The notes: a model not told the origin generated them from the sequence alone. 64,000 nt of DNA from Thiohalocapsa halophila (GCF_016583825.1 NZ_NRRV01000004.1:62001-126000); one strand, 5' to 3'; positions 19,056 to 28,632 are shown, numbered from the stretch's first letter. Translations and numbers: made by a program.

Positions 19056-19330
19056 ATGGCGATGGCCAGAGAGGACTCCGAGGCCGTCCGAGCCTTTGAG
19101 GCACTCGGAATGCGCCACATCCGCGAGCAGCTTGCCGCCGCCGACGGCCGTTTCGTCGACAAGGCCGGCGCCTACGAGGCCGTCGTCGCCGCCTCCAAGG
19201 CGGAATACGGCTGGCCGCCGGACGCGACCGAGATGGAGCGGACCGTCGGCGGCAAGCACCGCGAAGTCTACATCAACCGCCTGCACTGGATGACCGCGCG
19301 GCTCGATCGGGAAGTCGTTACCCATCGTCT
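19056..19330 (+). pseudogene. Gene B, copy 2, running into the HerA remnant
   Basis: Starts MAREDSEAVRAFEALGMRH and keeps FVDKAGAYEAVVAASKAEYGW; from 19104 it matches the copy at 17921-18076 closely. It carries a little more of the ancestral C-terminus (VYINRLHWMTARLDREVV) before the frame becomes meaningless at the joint with the ATPase remnant. No family recognised. Probably truncated. Confidence 0.6.
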
Positions 19331-19338
19331 TCTCCTAA

Positions 19339-20187
19339 CACCAGGATATCGACGAGAAACTGGCCGAATGTTTGTCCGAACCGCTGCTGACGGTGAAGTA
19401 CGCCGGTCTCGGCTTCAATCCGATGCAGGTGGTCGGGGACAGCGCCGTGGGCCATCTGGACAATGCCGGCATGATCCGCGACATCTTCGCGGCGATCTTC
19501 CCGGACTTGGGCGACGTGCAGCTGGGCCGCCTGCGGGATGCGCTGAAGCGCAGCTATCTGGACCTGGGCTGGGCGCCCGGTCAGCGCGGCGAGCTGCCGG
19601 CGTTCCGGGCCTTTCTGGACCTGCTGCGCAACGACCCAAAGCCCGAGCTGACACGGCTGGACGAGCTGGACGACTACGGGCTGTTCGGCGCCATCACCGG
19701 CGCGCCGACGCTGCTGGATCAGGCGCAGCCGGCGCTCATTGAGATCCACGGCACCCAGAACGATCATCTGCAACGGGCGTTCGCGACCTTCGTGCTCTAC
19801 AACCTGTACCAGAACATGTTCCGGCGCGGCCCGCAGCAGCGCATCACCCACGCCATCATCTTCGACGAGGCGCACAAGGCGGCGCGCCTGAAGCTGCTCG
19901 CAAGCATGATCAAGGAGTGCCGCAAGTACGGCATTGCCTTCGTCGTCGCCTCTCAGGAGGCCAAGGACTTCGACCCATCGCTGTTCACCGCTATCGCCAA
20001 CTACCTGGCGCTGCGGCTGAACGAGACGGACGCCAAGCTGCTGGCGAAGTCCTTTGCGGCCACCGACCGAGTCAAGCTGGCGGCGGACCGCATCAAGCAG
20101 ATGCCGAAGTACAAGGCGATGTACTACGGTGAGGGGTTACAGGCGCCGACCCGCGTGTCGCTGCTGGCGGAGCCGCCGGGCTGCTGA
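19339..20187 (+). pseudogene. C-terminal part of a HerA/DUF87-type ATPase
   Basis: 282 codons open from a stop at 19336. Walker B is clear (THAIIFDEAHKAARLK), followed by ECRKYGIAFVVASQEAKDF (sensor/arginine-finger region) and KIKQM-like RIKQMPKYKAMYY near the end. The N-terminal half with Walker A is missing, so it cannot hydrolyse ATP alone. Full-length relatives are HerA-like DNA translocases common in defence islands. Whether it once worked with the NERD-kinase is unknown. Confidence 0.82.
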
Positions 20188-20440
20188 GCAGAGCGGGCGG
20201 TGCTGTCCGGTTCAAAGTGCATTGCGGCCTGCCGCAAGTGGCGTTTCTGCTGGCGGGGGACCGTAACGGTGTGGTGCTGTTGACTCGACGCGCCGTGACC
20301 TCGGGCAACGCGAAGCCTCGGCGATCGGCCGAACGGGCGGGCAGCATCCCCGGCGCGCCGCGAACCGGGCGGAAGGGGTTGGGTTGGTGCAAGATTGCAG
20401 TACCCTTGAGGAGCTTCGCAGATGCTCGGGAGCCGGCAGC

Positions 20441-20908
20441 ATGAGCCACCAGCAAGACCTGTACGAGCAGGACTTTTTCGCCTGGGCGCAGCACAACGCG
20501 GCACTGCTGCGCGCCGGGCGCGTCGCCGAGGCTGACCTGGAGCACTTGGCCGAGGAGATCGAGGACATGGGCAAAGCGGAGCGCCACGCCCTACGCTCGC
20601 AGCTGCGCCAGCTGCTGGTGCATCTGCTGAAGCTCGACTACTCGCCGGCCCGTGATCCCCGACGGAGCTGGTTCGAAGCGGTGCAGAATGCACGCGCCGA
20701 GATCGCCGACCGCCTGGCGGACAGCCCGAGCCTGGCACCGCAGGCGGAAGGGATCATGGCCGAGGTCTGGCCCAGAGTCCGGCGTCAAGCGCTCAATGCC
20801 CTGAGCGCCTTCGGCGAACAGGTCCAGTTGCCGGAGGACTGCCCCTACAGCCTGCAGCAGGCGCTGGATGAGACCTTCTTCCCCGATGGCCCCGGCTCCC
20901 GACGCTGA
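20441..20908 (+). CDS. DUF29 domain protein
   Basis: 155 residues with the standard DUF29 opening (LYEQDFFAWAQHNAALLRAG) and LAEEIEDMGKAERHALRSQL, then LLVHLLKLDYSP. Mostly helical and soluble; function unknown for the family, which is often multicopy in cyanobacteria and proteobacteria next to mobile DNA. It appears complete. No strong ribosome binding site precedes the ATG. Confidence 0.85.
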   Translation: MSHQQDLYEQDFFAWAQHNAALLRAGRVAEADLEHLAEEIEDMGKAERHALRSQLRQLLVHLLKLDYSPARDPRRSWFEAVQNARAEIADRLADSPSLAPQAEGIMAEVWPRVRRQALNALSAFGEQVQLPEDCPYSLQQALDETFFPDGPGSRR

Positions 20909-21071
20909 GGTTTCAAGCTGATTTCCGGCATTTGAGCCACTTAAGGCACGAAGAACACGACGGCGCTCGACCCGCGCCGGATCATCGCCGGAGTTATCTC
21001 CCTTTTTCGAAGCCTCAGGCAGCGCAGACGCAGTTGTCGGCGCGCCTCGCCGAGCAGCCGGCTGCGATGGC

Positions 21072-21263
21072 CAGGGTTGCGGACTCCCCGGCGCCGAGAC
21101 GCCGGCGCGCGATCGGCTCCGGTATCGATGGCTCGGGATACACCCGCAGCCGGCCGGTTGTGCGCAGCACGCGCGAGGTGATGTCCTGTGGTCCGCGACG
21201 ATGGATCTGGGCGGCCACCGGCGCCGGCACCCAGACCTCACGGGCGAAGCCTTGTTGGGTCAT
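21072..21263 (-). pseudogene. Fragment of a DUF3368 PIN-type protein
   Basis: 64 codons reading REVWVPAPVAAQIHRRGPQD, then LRVYPEPSIPEPIARRR and LGAGESATLAIAA. That is the centre of a DUF3368 (VapC-like PIN) protein; the N-terminal Asp motif and the C-terminal acidic residues are absent. No matching antitoxin is visible. Confidence 0.55.
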
Positions 21264-21838
21264 GGCGGCCTCCGCTTGGCAGCGGTTTCGCTGGTTCCCC
21301 TGATTGAGATCGGGATCGGCTCGATGGCACGGTCGCGCCCCGGTGGGTCGTCGCTCAGGCGCGCGGTCTGGTGTCGAGAAGCCGGGACGAACAGCGTCAG
21401 AGCGCCTCGCGCGCGGCTTGCGCTCGCGCCTCATCCAACCGCTGGAGGCGCTTAGGGCACTGCGCTCCTGATTCGCAACCCAGTGTCGGATACGGTAGCC
21501 GTACTGGATCGGCCAGCCTCGTTCCAGGATTGCTATCGGGCGGCCGCGGCAGCGCCCCGCCGCTTCCTCGTGGCTGACGACACGGATCAAGTCCTGCTCC
21601 ACATTCAGGCGCGCGAGCGGTTTCGGGCCCCGCTGGGTGACGAGGTGACGGGGAGGTCCGGGTTGTTCTGCACCGCTCGGCCTGCCTGGCCCCGGTGGTC
21701 GCTCTGCACGGGGATAGTCGGCAAAACCACAGCTCCCATCCAGTTTCTGCCCCCGTGCGGCACCAGGGCGCGCTATAGTTTTGCGGTTGAGGAGGTGTCG
21801 TCCACGGATGGTCCGGACCGCTGTCTCGCCCGCGTGCC
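21264..21838. other. 575-base stretch without a supported gene
   Basis: Several open frames cross it on both strands, but none has a recognisable domain. GCGCTATAGTTTTGCGG near 21771 and GAGGAGGTG near 21788 could be promoter and ribosome-binding elements upstream of the cytochrome gene; the spacing to the ATG at 21839 is too long for the latter to serve it. Confidence 0.35.
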
Positions 21839-24652
21839 ATGGCCGAAGCTCCCTTATCTCGCTCGACGCTCCCCGTCCTGACGCCGGCGCTGCGCCGCCT
21901 GCTGGTGCTGGTGCTGGTCGGCGCCGGGCTGATGGCGGTGAATTCGCTGTACCTGCTGGCGGTGACGGTCACGGAGCAGGTCTCCGGCGTGGTGCTGCAG
22001 AACCGGGCGTACCTGGTGATGTTTCTCGGCCACCTGCTGCTGGGCCTGGTGCTGATGGTGCCGGCGCTGGTGTTCGGGGCGCTGCACTTCCGTCGGGCGC
22101 GGTGGCGGCCGAACCGGTATGCAATCCGCGCCGGGCTGGCGCTTTACGGGTCGCTGGTGGCGCTGTTCGTCTCCGGCATCCTGCTGACGCGGTTCGGCGT
22201 CTTCGAGGTGAACGACCCGGCGGTGCGCAGCTTTGCCTACTGGGTGCACGTGCTCGCGCCGGTGCTGGCCGTGTGGCTCTTCGTGCTGCACCGGCTGGCG
22301 GGTCCGCCGCTGCGCTGGCGGGCGGGTGTGGTCTGGGCAGGTGCCGCCGCGGGCTTTGCGGCGCTGGCGCTCGGGGTGCACGGGCTCAAGCTGCTGCATG
22401 AGCCGGACATGGTGCGGGCCTTCGAGCCGGCGCTGGCGACGGTGCCCGCCGGTGAGGCCATCCCGCCCGGGCGGCTGATGCAGGATGCGACCTGCGCCGA
22501 GTGCCACGCGGACATCGCCGCCCAGCACGCGGGCTCCATGCACCGGTTCAGCTCCTTCAACAACCCGGCCTATCGGGCTGCAGTGGACGAGGTGCGCTCG
22601 GTGCTGCTGGAACGGGACGGGGATGTGCAGGCGGCCCGGCTCTGCGCCGTCTGCCACGACCAGGTGCCGCTCTTCTCGGGCCGGTTCGACGACCCGACCT
22701 ATGACCCGGCCGCGGACCCAGGCGCGAGCTTCGGCATCGGCTGCCTCGGCTGCCATGCCATCACCGCCGTGAACAGCCCGGTGGGCAATGGCGACTACAG
22801 CATCGCGCCGCCGCCGCGCTACCCCTTCGCGGACAGCGACTCCGCCCTCGGGCGCTTTCTGCACCGCCAGCTGATCCGCGCCAAGCCTGCCTTCCACAAG
22901 CGCACACTGCTGAAGCCGGTGCACGAGACGCCGGAATTCTGCGCCGCCTGCCACAAGGTGCACCTGCCGCAGGCGCTGAACCACTACCGCTGGCTGCGCG
23001 GGCAGAACCACTACGACAGCTTCCTGATGAGCGGGGTCTCCGGCCACCGGGTGGACAGCTTCTATTATCCGGCGCAGGCGGAGGCCGGCTGCAACGGCTG
23101 CCACATGCCGGCGGTGGCCGCTGACGACCCGGCGGCGCGGCGCATGGACGGCCCCGACGGCGAGGGGATGCTGGCGGTGCACGATCATCTCTTCGCCGCC
23201 GCCAACACCGCCGTGGCGGCGATGCTGGAGCGCCCGGCGCAGGAGAACGCCGCGCGGGTGGCGACCATGCAGGACGCCGCCCGCGTGGACATCTTTGGCC
23301 TCAAGGCGGGCAGCGGCATCGAGGGCGCGCTGCAGGCGCCGCTGCGCCCGGCGCTGCCGATGCTGGAGCCGGGTGGGCGCTATCTGTTGGAGGTGGTGGT
23401 GCGCACCACCGGGATGGGCCACGCACTGACACAGGGCACCGCGGACTCCAACGAGGTCTGGCTGGATGTGAGCCTGAGCGCCGGCGGCGAGGTCGTCGCC
23501 CGCTCCGGTGCCAGGGACGCGACGGGTGCCGTGGACGATTGGGCCTGGTTCGGCAACGCCTATCTGTTGGACCGCGCGGGCAACCGCATCACCCGGCGCA
23601 ATGCCCAGGACATCTTCGTCGCCCTCTATGATCATCAGATCCCGCCGGGGGCGGCAGCGGTGGTGCACTATGCCTTCGATGTGCCGGCGGATGCCGAGGG
23701 TCCCGTCACCATCGACGCCGCGCTGCGCTACCGCAAGCTCGATACCCGCTTCGTCCGGTTCATGCAGGGCGACACCTTCGAGCGCAACGATCTGCCCATC
23801 ACCACCCTGGCCGCCGATCGGGTGCACCTGCCCGTGGCCGGCGGCGCGGCGCCGCCGGCGGCTGCGGCGACACCCCCGGCTGCCCCTCACTGGGAGCGCT
23901 GGAATGACTATGGCATCGGGCTGTTCCGGGAGGGACCGCGGGGCGAGTCGCGCCAAGCCGAGGCCGCCTTCCGCGAGGTGGAGCGATTGCAGTCGGCGCT
24001 GGGGCAGGGCGGCGACGGCGCCCTGAACCTCGCCCGGGTGCTGCACCGCGAGGGGCGGCTCGATGAGGCCGCGCAGGCGTTGGCGCGCGCGGCGCAGCAG
24101 GGCGCGCCACCCTGGCTGGCGGCCTGGTACACGGGGCTCATCGCCCGCGACCAGGGCGACCTCGACCGCGCCATCGAGGCCCTGGAGGCGCTGGCCGACA
24201 CCCGCTTCAATGCCGCCCGTGCGCGGGGCTTCGACTTCGGCCGGGACTACCGCATGCTGACCACGCTCGGGCGCACCCTCTACGAGCGCGCCCGGCGCGA
24301 GCGCGGCGATGCCCGCCGCGAGGCCCGGGAGGCCCTGCTGACCCGCGCCCGCGAGCGCCTGGCGCAGGCGCTGGCCATCGACCCGGAGAACGCCGCCGCC
24401 CACCACAACCTGAGCTTGGTGCTGGCGGAGCTGGGCGACGCCGACGGCGCCGCCCACCACCGCGCGCGCCACGAGCACTATCGCACCGACGACAACGCCA
24501 TCGAGCGCGCCGTCAGCATCCACCGCAGCCGCAACCCGGCGGCGGATCATGCGGCGGCGCCGGTGGCCATCTATGCGCTGCGACCGGACGAGCAGTATGA
24601 ACATCGAGCAGAAACCACCTTCCAGGCCCAGACCGCTTCCCACCCGCGGTGA
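21839..24652 (+). CDS. Membrane cytochrome: five-helix domain, pentaheme c domain and TPR tail in one chain
   Basis: 937 residues. About residues 18-182 hold five hydrophobic segments; H65/H83 and H137/H151 within or beside them are candidate b-heme ligands (spacing 18 and 14). Five CxxCH sites follow at 219, 269, 302, 368 and 418, the first in a cytochrome c554-like setting (CAECHADIAAQHAGSMHR). Residues about 455-660 are a beta-rich domain (TGMGHALTQGTADSNEVWLD). From about 690 there are TPR-type helical repeats. The c-heme and TPR parts should be periplasmic. The layout suggests electron transfer between the quinone pool and a periplasmic partner held by the TPRs. The next gene overlaps by 56 bases. 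Confidence 0.88.
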   Translation: MAEAPLSRSTLPVLTPALRRLLVLVLVGAGLMAVNSLYLLAVTVTEQVSGVVLQNRAYLVMFLGHLLLGLVLMVPALVFGALHFRRARWRPNRYAIRAGLALYGSLVALFVSGILLTRFGVFEVNDPAVRSFAYWVHVLAPVLAVWLFVLHRLAGPPLRWRAGVVWAGAAAGFAALALGVHGLKLLHEPDMVRAFEPALATVPAGEAIPPGRLMQDATCAECHADIAAQHAGSMHRFSSFNNPAYRAAVDEVRSVLLERDGDVQAARLCAVCHDQVPLFSGRFDDPTYDPAADPGASFGIGCLGCHAITAVNSPVGNGDYSIAPPPRYPFADSDSALGRFLHRQLIRAKPAFHKRTLLKPVHETPEFCAACHKVHLPQALNHYRWLRGQNHYDSFLMSGVSGHRVDSFYYPAQAEAGCNGCHMPAVAADDPAARRMDGPDGEGMLAVHDHLFAAANTAVAAMLERPAQENAARVATMQDAARVDIFGLKAGSGIEGALQAPLRPALPMLEPGGRYLLEVVVRTTGMGHALTQGTADSNEVWLDVSLSAGGEVVARSGARDATGAVDDWAWFGNAYLLDRAGNRITRRNAQDIFVALYDHQIPPGAAAVVHYAFDVPADAEGPVTIDAALRYRKLDTRFVRFMQGDTFERNDLPITTLAADRVHLPVAGGAAPPAAAATPPAAPHWERWNDYGIGLFREGPRGESRQAEAAFREVERLQSALGQGGDGALNLARVLHREGRLDEAAQALARAAQQGAPPWLAAWYTGLIARDQGDLDRAIEALEALADTRFNAARARGFDFGRDYRMLTTLGRTLYERARRERGDARREAREALLTRARERLAQALAIDPENAAAHHNLSLVLAELGDADGAAHHRARHEHYRTDDNAIERAVSIHRSRNPAADHAAAPVAIYALRPDEQYEHRAETTFQAQTASHPR

Positions 24653-26534
24653 GGCCCGTATCCGCCGGGCCTTTCTGGTCTCGCTGGCGGTGATCGCGGC
24701 GGCGGCGCTCGTCGCCGCCGCAGCCTACCTGCTGCTCCAGCCCGAGGCGCCGGCGCCGGTGGAGGAGGCCGAGATCGCCCTGCCGGAGGTGGCAGCCGCG
24801 CCGGAGCAGGCCGCGGCAGGCGCTGCGGGCTCCCAAGCCCGGGTCGCCACGACGCCGCCACAGGTCCAGTTCACCGACATCACCGAAGAGGCCGGCATCG
24901 ACTTCGTCCACGTCAACGGCGCCTACGGCGAGCGCCTGATGCCGGAGACCATCGGCAGCGGTGCGGCCTTCTTCGACTACGACCGCGACGGCGATCAGGA
25001 CCTGTTCCTGGTCAACTCCCGCGAATGGGCCGGCCACGAGACCCGCTCGGAGCCGCCCACCCAGAAGCTCTACCGCAACGACGGCACGGGGCACTTCGAG
25101 GACGTCACCAACCGCAGCGGGCTCGACATCAGCACCTACGGCATGGGCGTCGCCGTGGGCGATGTGGACGGCGACGGCTGGGAGGATGTTTATCTCACCA
25201 CGCTGAACGGTAACCGGCTGTTTCTCAATCGACCGGCCGAGGACAGCGGCCGGCGCTTCCAGGACATCACCGACGCCGCCGGTGTCGCCGGCCGGGACGA
25301 TGCGTGGTCGAGCAGCGCGGCCTTCTTCGACTACGACCGGGACGGGGATCTGGACCTCTTCGTCGTCAACTACGTCAAGTGGTCGCGCGACATCGACCTG
25401 GAGATCGACTTTCGCCTGACAGGCCTCGGCCGCGCCTATGGCGCACCCGTGAACTTCGTCGGCACCGACAACGTCCTCTATCGCAACGACGGCCTGGACG
25501 CGGACGGGCGGGTGCGCTTCAGCGACGTCTCCGCCGCCGCCGGCATCCGGGTATCCGATCCCGTCACCGGCAATCCGGTGGGCAAGGGCCTCGGCGTCGT
25601 GCCCTTCGACTACGACGGCGACGGCTGGGAGGACCTCATCGTGGTCAACGACACGGTGCGCAATTTCCTCTACCGCAACCTCGGCGACGGCCGCTTCGAG
25701 GAGACGGCCATCTTCGAGGGCGTCGCCTACGACAGGAACGGCAAGGGCACTTCGGCCATGGGCGTGGACGTCGCGCGCTTCCGCGACGACGCGGATCTCG
25801 GCATCGCCGTCGGCAACTTCGCCAACGAGATGGCCTCGCTCTTCGTGACCACGAACGGCGGCCCGCCCTTCGTGGACGAGGCGGTGTTGGAGGGCCTGGG
25901 GCCCGCCTCGCGCATTCCGCTCACCTTCGGGCTCATGTTCTTCGACTACGACCTGGACGGCCGCGAGGACCTGCTGCTGGCCAACGGCCACCTGGAGCAC
26001 GATATCCACAAGGTCCAGCAGAGTCAGCACTACGCCCAGCCGGCGTCGCTGTTCTGGAATTGCGGCGAGGCCTGCGGTGCGCGCTTCGTGCACCTGCCGC
26101 CGCAGCCCGCCGCCGTCGGCGACCTGGCGCAGGACCTGGTGGGCCGCGGCATCGCCTACGCGGACATCGACGCCGACGGCGACCTGGACGTGCTCATGAC
26201 CCAAAACGGGCGCCGCCCGGCACTTCTGCGCAACGATCAGGCGCTTGGCCACCACTGGCTGCGCGTCGAGCTGGTGGGCCGGGCGCCGAATACCGGCGCC
26301 ATCGGTGCCCGCCTGGCCCTCACCGCAGACGGCGTCACCCGCTACCGGGCTATACGGCCGACCCGCGGCTATCTCTCGCAAGTGGAGCGGCCGGTGACCT
26401 TCGGCCTCGGCGAGCTGGCTGATCCGGCTGCCGTGACGCTGCGTGTGATCTGGCCGGACGGCAGCGAGCAGACCGTGAAGCCGACGGTGCTGGATACCAC
26501 GCTGACCATTGAGCAGGGTGGCGACGATGGATGA
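24597..26534 (+). CDS. CRTAC1-type FG-GAP/VCBS repeat protein with ASPIC/UnbV domain
   Basis: 645 residues. One N-terminal membrane segment (about 25-47) anchors a periplasmic beta-propeller. Calcium-type loops recur: DYDRDGDQD, DVDGDGWED, DYDRDGDLD, DYDGDGWED, DYDLDGRED and DIDADGDLD. The C-terminal 90 residues match ASPIC/UnbV (GAIGARLALTADG, YLSQVERPVTFGLGELAD). Function of this family in bacteria is unknown. The ATG at 24597 is inside the end of the cytochrome gene, and the end overlaps the TPR gene, so the three are one translational unit. Confidence 0.92.
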   Translation: MNIEQKPPSRPRPLPTRGEARIRRAFLVSLAVIAAAALVAAAAYLLLQPEAPAPVEEAEIALPEVAAAPEQAAAGAAGSQARVATTPPQVQFTDITEEAGIDFVHVNGAYGERLMPETIGSGAAFFDYDRDGDQDLFLVNSREWAGHETRSEPPTQKLYRNDGTGHFEDVTNRSGLDISTYGMGVAVGDVDGDGWEDVYLTTLNGNRLFLNRPAEDSGRRFQDITDAAGVAGRDDAWSSSAAFFDYDRDGDLDLFVVNYVKWSRDIDLEIDFRLTGLGRAYGAPVNFVGTDNVLYRNDGLDADGRVRFSDVSAAAGIRVSDPVTGNPVGKGLGVVPFDYDGDGWEDLIVVNDTVRNFLYRNLGDGRFEETAIFEGVAYDRNGKGTSAMGVDVARFRDDADLGIAVGNFANEMASLFVTTNGGPPFVDEAVLEGLGPASRIPLTFGLMFFDYDLDGREDLLLANGHLEHDIHKVQQSQHYAQPASLFWNCGEACGARFVHLPPQPAAVGDLAQDLVGRGIAYADIDADGDLDVLMTQNGRRPALLRNDQALGHHWLRVELVGRAPNTGAIGARLALTADGVTRYRAIRPTRGYLSQVERPVTFGLGELADPAAVTLRVIWPDGSEQTVKPTVLDTTLTIEQGGDDG

Positions 26535-28377
26535 GGGCGGCATGGGGTTTGCATTGCGCAGCAGAGTGCCAGTCGGCGTCAGATCAAAGACCGAATCCGG
26601 TATCAGGCAGTTAAAGCAAGCTCGGTGTCGGTCTTCGTGCCTCAGCCCGACCTACAACGGATGCTCGCCCGCGCTCTGGGGCGTCGTGGGCGCCGGATGG
26701 GTCGGACGTGGTCTGGCTGCAGGGCTGCTCGTCGCCCTGCTGCTCACCGGCGGGGCGACCCGGGCGGACCTGGTCGCCGAGCCGCCGGCGCGCGCCGGCG
26801 CCGAGCTGGCCCGGGTGCTGGATGCCGACACCAGCGGTGCCGAGCCGCTGATGCAGGAGGCCCTGGCCAAGGCGCGCGGGGAGCTGAGCCGGCTGTTGGC
26901 CGACGATGACGCGGACGTCGCTGCGCTGGCGGACGCCTACGGCCGCCTCGGCGCGCTGTTGATCCTGGTGGAGGTGGAGGCCCAGGCGGACGCCGCGCTG
27001 CGCAATGCCATGGCACTGCAGCCGGACGCCTTCCGCTGGCCCTACTACGCCGGCTATCTCGCCATGCTCGCCGGTAACCTGGAGCGCGCCTTGGCCTACC
27101 TGGAGCAGGCCCAGGCCATCGACGCCGACTATGCGCCGCTCTACCTGCGCCTGGGCAAGGTGCACTTGGATCGCAGCGCACTGCCCCAGGCGCGGGCGGC
27201 GCTGACCCGCGCGGCGCGGGAGCCTCGCCTCGCTGCTCCCGCCAACTACTATCTGGGTCAGATCGCCGTGCTGGAGCGTCGCTTCGACGACGCCATCGCA
27301 CTGTTGGAAGCGGCGCTCGCCGCCAATCCCGACGCCACCGAAGTGCACTATCCGCTGGCCCAGGCCCACCGGGCGCTCGGCAACACCGAGGCGGCGCGCG
27401 AGCACCTGGGCGCCTTCGAGCTGCGCGAGCCGGATATCGCCGATCCGCTCATCGATGAGCTGCAGGCGGCGACGAGCCGGGCCCTGCCGGCCTTCAAAGC
27501 GGCCCTGCACGCGGTGCGCGGCGGCGATTATGCCGAGGCGGTGCAGGGCTTCGCCGAGGGCTTGGCGGTGGCGCCGGACAATGCCGACGCGCGCGTCAGC
27601 TATGCCCGGGTGCTCTGGCTCACCGGCGAGCACGACCGCGCCGCCGCGGAGCTCGGCCGCGCGCTGAAAGCCGCGCCGGACGCGCCCCTGGCGGTGTTCC
27701 TCGCCGGCGTCGTCGCCCAGCAACGGGGCCAGTCGGCGGCTGCCACCGAGCATTACCGCCAGGTGCTGGCGCTGGCGCCCGGGCACGCCGGGGCCGCTTT
27801 CCAGCTCGCGAATCTGGAGTTTCGCGCCGGGCGCTACGCCGAGGCCTCCGACGGGTATCTGGCCGTGCTCGCGGCGGATACCGATGTGGCGCCGGCTCGG
27901 GTGCTGGCGGCGGTGGCGGCGCGCCGCGCCGGCGCGCCCGAGGTGCAGGTGCTGGTACGTCTGCGCGAGCGCAGCGACGCACATCCCGATGACCCGCAGC
28001 TCGAGTACGCCCTGTCACGGCTGCTGGCGGCGGCGGATGACCCGGCGCTGCGGGAGCCGCAGGCCGCCCAGGCGCTGGCCGCGGCCTTGATGGCCGACCC
28101 AAAGGCGGGCGGGCCCATACCACCGAACCAGCGGGCCCTGGCGCTGGCGCTTGCCGCGGGCGGTGATTTCGACGGCGCCGCCGAGCTGCTGCGCCCGCTA
28201 AAACAGGCCGCCTGGATGCTGCCGCCGGCGGAGGCCGAGCTGCTCGACGCCGAGCTCGCCGCCTACGCCGAGGGTCGCCTGCCCGAGGCATGGCCGGAAG
28301 CCGACCCCTTGCTGGCGCCACCGCCGTTCAACGCAGACCAACTGATGCGGGACTATCCTGCGACCAAGCCCTACTGA
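26527..28377 (+). CDS. Periplasmic TPR protein
   Basis: About 616 residues of tetratricopeptide-like repeats (for example RLGKVHLDRSALPQARAAL and YYLGQIAVLERRFDDAIALLEAAL) after a signal-like segment (LAAGLLVALLLTGGATRA). Start uncertain: the ATG at 26527 overlaps the upstream stop, but the first 50 codons include a GTAGGTCGG-family repeat (reading CLSPTYNG) and look non-native. A GTG near 26685, just before the hydrophobic segment, is a good alternative. It ends PATKPY. It probably acts as a scaffold for the cytochrome and CRTAC1 proteins. Confidence 0.85.
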   Translation: MDEGGMGFALRSRVPVGVRSKTESGIRQLKQARCRSSCLSPTYNGCSPALWGVVGAGWVGRGLAAGLLVALLLTGGATRADLVAEPPARAGAELARVLDADTSGAEPLMQEALAKARGELSRLLADDDADVAALADAYGRLGALLILVEVEAQADAALRNAMALQPDAFRWPYYAGYLAMLAGNLERALAYLEQAQAIDADYAPLYLRLGKVHLDRSALPQARAALTRAAREPRLAAPANYYLGQIAVLERRFDDAIALLEAALAANPDATEVHYPLAQAHRALGNTEAAREHLGAFELREPDIADPLIDELQAATSRALPAFKAALHAVRGGDYAEAVQGFAEGLAVAPDNADARVSYARVLWLTGEHDRAAAELGRALKAAPDAPLAVFLAGVVAQQRGQSAAATEHYRQVLALAPGHAGAAFQLANLEFRAGRYAEASDGYLAVLAADTDVAPARVLAAVAARRAGAPEVQVLVRLRERSDAHPDDPQLEYALSRLLAAADDPALREPQAAQALAAALMADPKAGGPIPPNQRALALALAAGGDFDGAAELLRPLKQAAWMLPPAEAELLDAELAAYAEGRLPEAWPEADPLLAPPPFNADQLMRDYPATKPY

Positions 28378-28479
28378 GCGGCCGCCACCGTCATGCAAGA
28401 GAGGACGCCATCAGTGGTGCGTCGCTCCGGTGACGCGCAGGCGCGCCTAGAGCATAACTCCGACCAGCCCATTGCCTCC

Positions 28480-28504
28480 GTGGGAGCGGCATCCTTGCCG
28501 CGAC
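28480..28504 (+). repeat. REP unit, GTGGGAGCGGCAT family
   Basis: Single unit GTGGGAGCGGCATCCTTGCC followed by GCGAC; imperfect hairpin around GGCATCCTTGCC. Four more copies form an array at 36976-37120. Confidence 0.75.
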
Positions 28505-28632
28505 TGGCCGCGGGTCAAGCGGAGGACGCCGGTCCCAGGTGCGCGTATAGGGGTTGCGATCGACGCCCGCAGGACTCATGCGAGTCTCCGCAGCTCGGCG
28601 GTCGCTGCGCCAGCTCCATGGGTGCGCAGGCA

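Noticed and set aside
21397..21972. Minus-strand frame of 191 codons before the cytochrome gene
   Set aside because: Low-complexity Arg/Pro/Thr-rich sequence, no start signals, overlaps the cytochrome N-terminus antisense.
22000..24640. Very long minus-strand open frame opposite the cytochrome gene
   Set aside because: It is the antisense shadow of a GC-rich gene; its His/Arg/Gln-rich sequence has no domain, while the plus strand has CxxCH motifs and TPRs.
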